A stretch of 7,421 nucleotides of DNA from the NCBI GenBank assembly GCA_026388865.1, contig JAPLIX010000369.1, positions 1 through 7,421 on the forward strand, read 5' to 3'. The notes beneath the pieces are model-generated. The model was not told the DNA's origin. It saw nothing but the letters and a program-made list of their open reading frames with translations, and searched no databases. Position 1 is the first letter of the stretch. Every line of letters starts with the position of its first letter. Both the position numbers and the translations under genes were made by a program. The stretch comes from Pseudomonadota bacterium. GTDB lineage: Bacteria > Desulfobacterota > WTBG01 > CAIYCZ01. This document shows, piece after piece, positions 6,864 through 7,421 of the stretch.

Positions 6864-7139
6864 ATGACCATCACAAAACAGCGTTTTGTAAATATAAATA
6901 AATATGCACTCTGGGCTGCGATAATCGTGTACCTGTATGGCGTGTTCGGGACAAAGATTATACAGCCGGGAATATTTTTCGCGCTTGCGGCAGGATTTTT
7001 TAACCTGCTGCACCAGAAGTATTTCATTGCTCGTCCGCGCCTTGCAGCACACCTGTGGCTCCTGCCGGCAGTGATCGGCGCGTTCACTTATCCGGTGCTC
7101 ATGGAGAAGCAGCCGAGCGGCCAGAATACCTGCAGCTGA
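6864..7139 (+). CDS. Small three-helix membrane protein; probably the frameshifted N-terminus of the iron-sulfur protein downstream
   Basis: As read, this is 91 residues with hydrophobic segments at about 14-33, 36-50 and 63-79 and almost no soluble part. The last residues (from about 82, QPSGQNTCS) look unlike a natural end. The downstream 4Fe-4S frame overlaps it, lies in another frame and has no credible start of its own. Adding one base between about 7101 and 7130 would join the two into one protein with three extra N-terminal helices ahead of the NapH/CcoG-type domain. Two readings are possible: (1) a single gene broken by a real or sequencing-derived single-base deletion, which I favour; (2) a genuine small membrane subunit followed by a gene using an unusual start such as ATT at 7139 overlapping the stop. 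The start is supported by AGGAGG at 6851-6856. No function can be assigned from this part alone. Confidence 0.7.
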   Translation: MTITKQRFVNINKYALWAAIIVYLYGVFGTKIIQPGIFFALAAGFFNLLHQKYFIARPRLAAHLWLLPAVIGAFTYPVLMEKQPSGQNTCS

Positions 7140-7421
7140 TTTTCGGCACAACCGAGGAGCAGCCGCCCAAGAAAGAGCGGCTCAAGGTAATCAGCTTCCG
7201 CATCTTTACGCAGATAACGGTTTTCATGCTCTATGCTGTGCTTACCGCTTATTCGTTCATCTACGGATCGAATGTGGCTCTTTTTTTCTGGGGCATGTTT
7301 CATGTGGTTACAGTCGCTATTTTACCGTTTCTCTTCGGCAGGGTTCTGTGCGGCTGGCTGTGCCCCAATGCGACGCTTCAGGACGGCCTGTTTAAGAACA
7401 TGACCTATCCGCGGCCTATTC
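7121..7421 (+). CDS. NapH/CcoG-type 4Fe-4S polytopic membrane protein, 3' partial, start unclear
   Basis: The frame is open from 7004 to the right edge, and the protein-like part starts near 7121 (PEYLQLIFG). After a hydrophilic linker rich in Lys and Glu come two hydrophobic segments (coded by about 7205-7264 and 7274-7336), then GRVLCGWLCPNATLQD (Cys codons at 7349 and 7361). CGWLCP after a helix is characteristic of the Fer4_5 membrane domain of NapH, CcoG/RdxA and related quinol-linked electron-transfer proteins; the rest of the protein, where ferredoxin-type cluster motifs may lie, is beyond the window. No ATG, GTG or TTG with a ribosome site is present: GTG 7055 lacks one and ATG 7223 falls inside the first helix. 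The gene is therefore probably continuous with the frame from 6864 through a one-base frameshift. Likely role: electron transfer at the cytoplasmic membrane; the partner is unknown. Confidence 0.82.

Noticed and set aside
7055..7057. GTG start for the 4Fe-4S protein
   Set aside because: No ribosome site, it would overlap the preceding frame by 85 bases, and the encoded first 20 or so residues look like out-of-frame sequence.
7101..7139. Programmed -1 ribosomal frameshift as explanation of the split frame
   Set aside because: No slippery heptamer of the X XXY YYZ kind and no obvious downstream stimulatory hairpin are seen here, so a missing base is the simpler reading.
1..7421. CRISPR arrays, tRNA or rRNA genes, insertion sequences, phage or transposase genes
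   Set aside because: No regularly spaced repeats, no tRNA-like cloverleaf, no terminal inverted repeats and no mobile-element protein were found by reading both strands.

Overview
The window reads left to right as a plus-strand run of envelope and membrane genes from a Gram-negative bacterium. An outer-membrane beta-barrel protein (N-terminal signal peptide, C-terminal aromatic residue) requires an outer membrane, and every start is served by a strong AGGAGG-type ribosome binding site. Base composition is roughly balanced. A deltaproteobacterial (Desulfobacterota-like) or other anaerobic proteobacterial host would fit the gene content, but that is inference from gene families and no marker gene is present to fix it.

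Region 1 (positions 2-5072) is a three-gene envelope module. It starts with the 3' four-fifths or so of an RND/MMPL-superfamily inner-membrane transporter, cut by the window edge. After a 210-nt gap comes a DUF1302 outer-membrane barrel protein, and 67 nt later a DUF1329 periplasmic protein of the LolA/LolB-like 'outer membrane lipoprotein-sorting' type. These three families are repeatedly found together in proteobacteria. The inferred job is movement of a hydrophobic substrate (lipid, sterol-like molecule or hydrocarbon) between the membranes: the RND pump in the inner membrane, DUF1329 as periplasmic carrier or chaperone, DUF1302 as the outer-membrane part. A perfect 12-bp stem with a U-run (5097-5128) closes this unit.

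Region 2 (5129-5364) has no gene. It holds a plausible sigma70-type promoter (5163-5192) and then a long, roughly 165-nt leader ahead of the next gene.

Region 3 (5365-7421) is a second transcription unit of membrane proteins: a seven-helix protein of unknown family, a 216-residue membrane protein of unknown family, a small three-helix protein, and the beginning of a NapH/CcoG-type 4Fe-4S membrane protein with a CGWLCP cysteine motif, cut by the right edge. The small three-helix reading frame and the iron-sulfur reading frame overlap in different frames, and the iron-sulfur frame has no credible start. One base appears to be missing near 7101-7130, so these two are probably one polytopic ferredoxin-type membrane protein split by a frameshift or a sequencing error. 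I infer a membrane redox complex from this second unit; the first two genes are not recognisable to me and could be new components.
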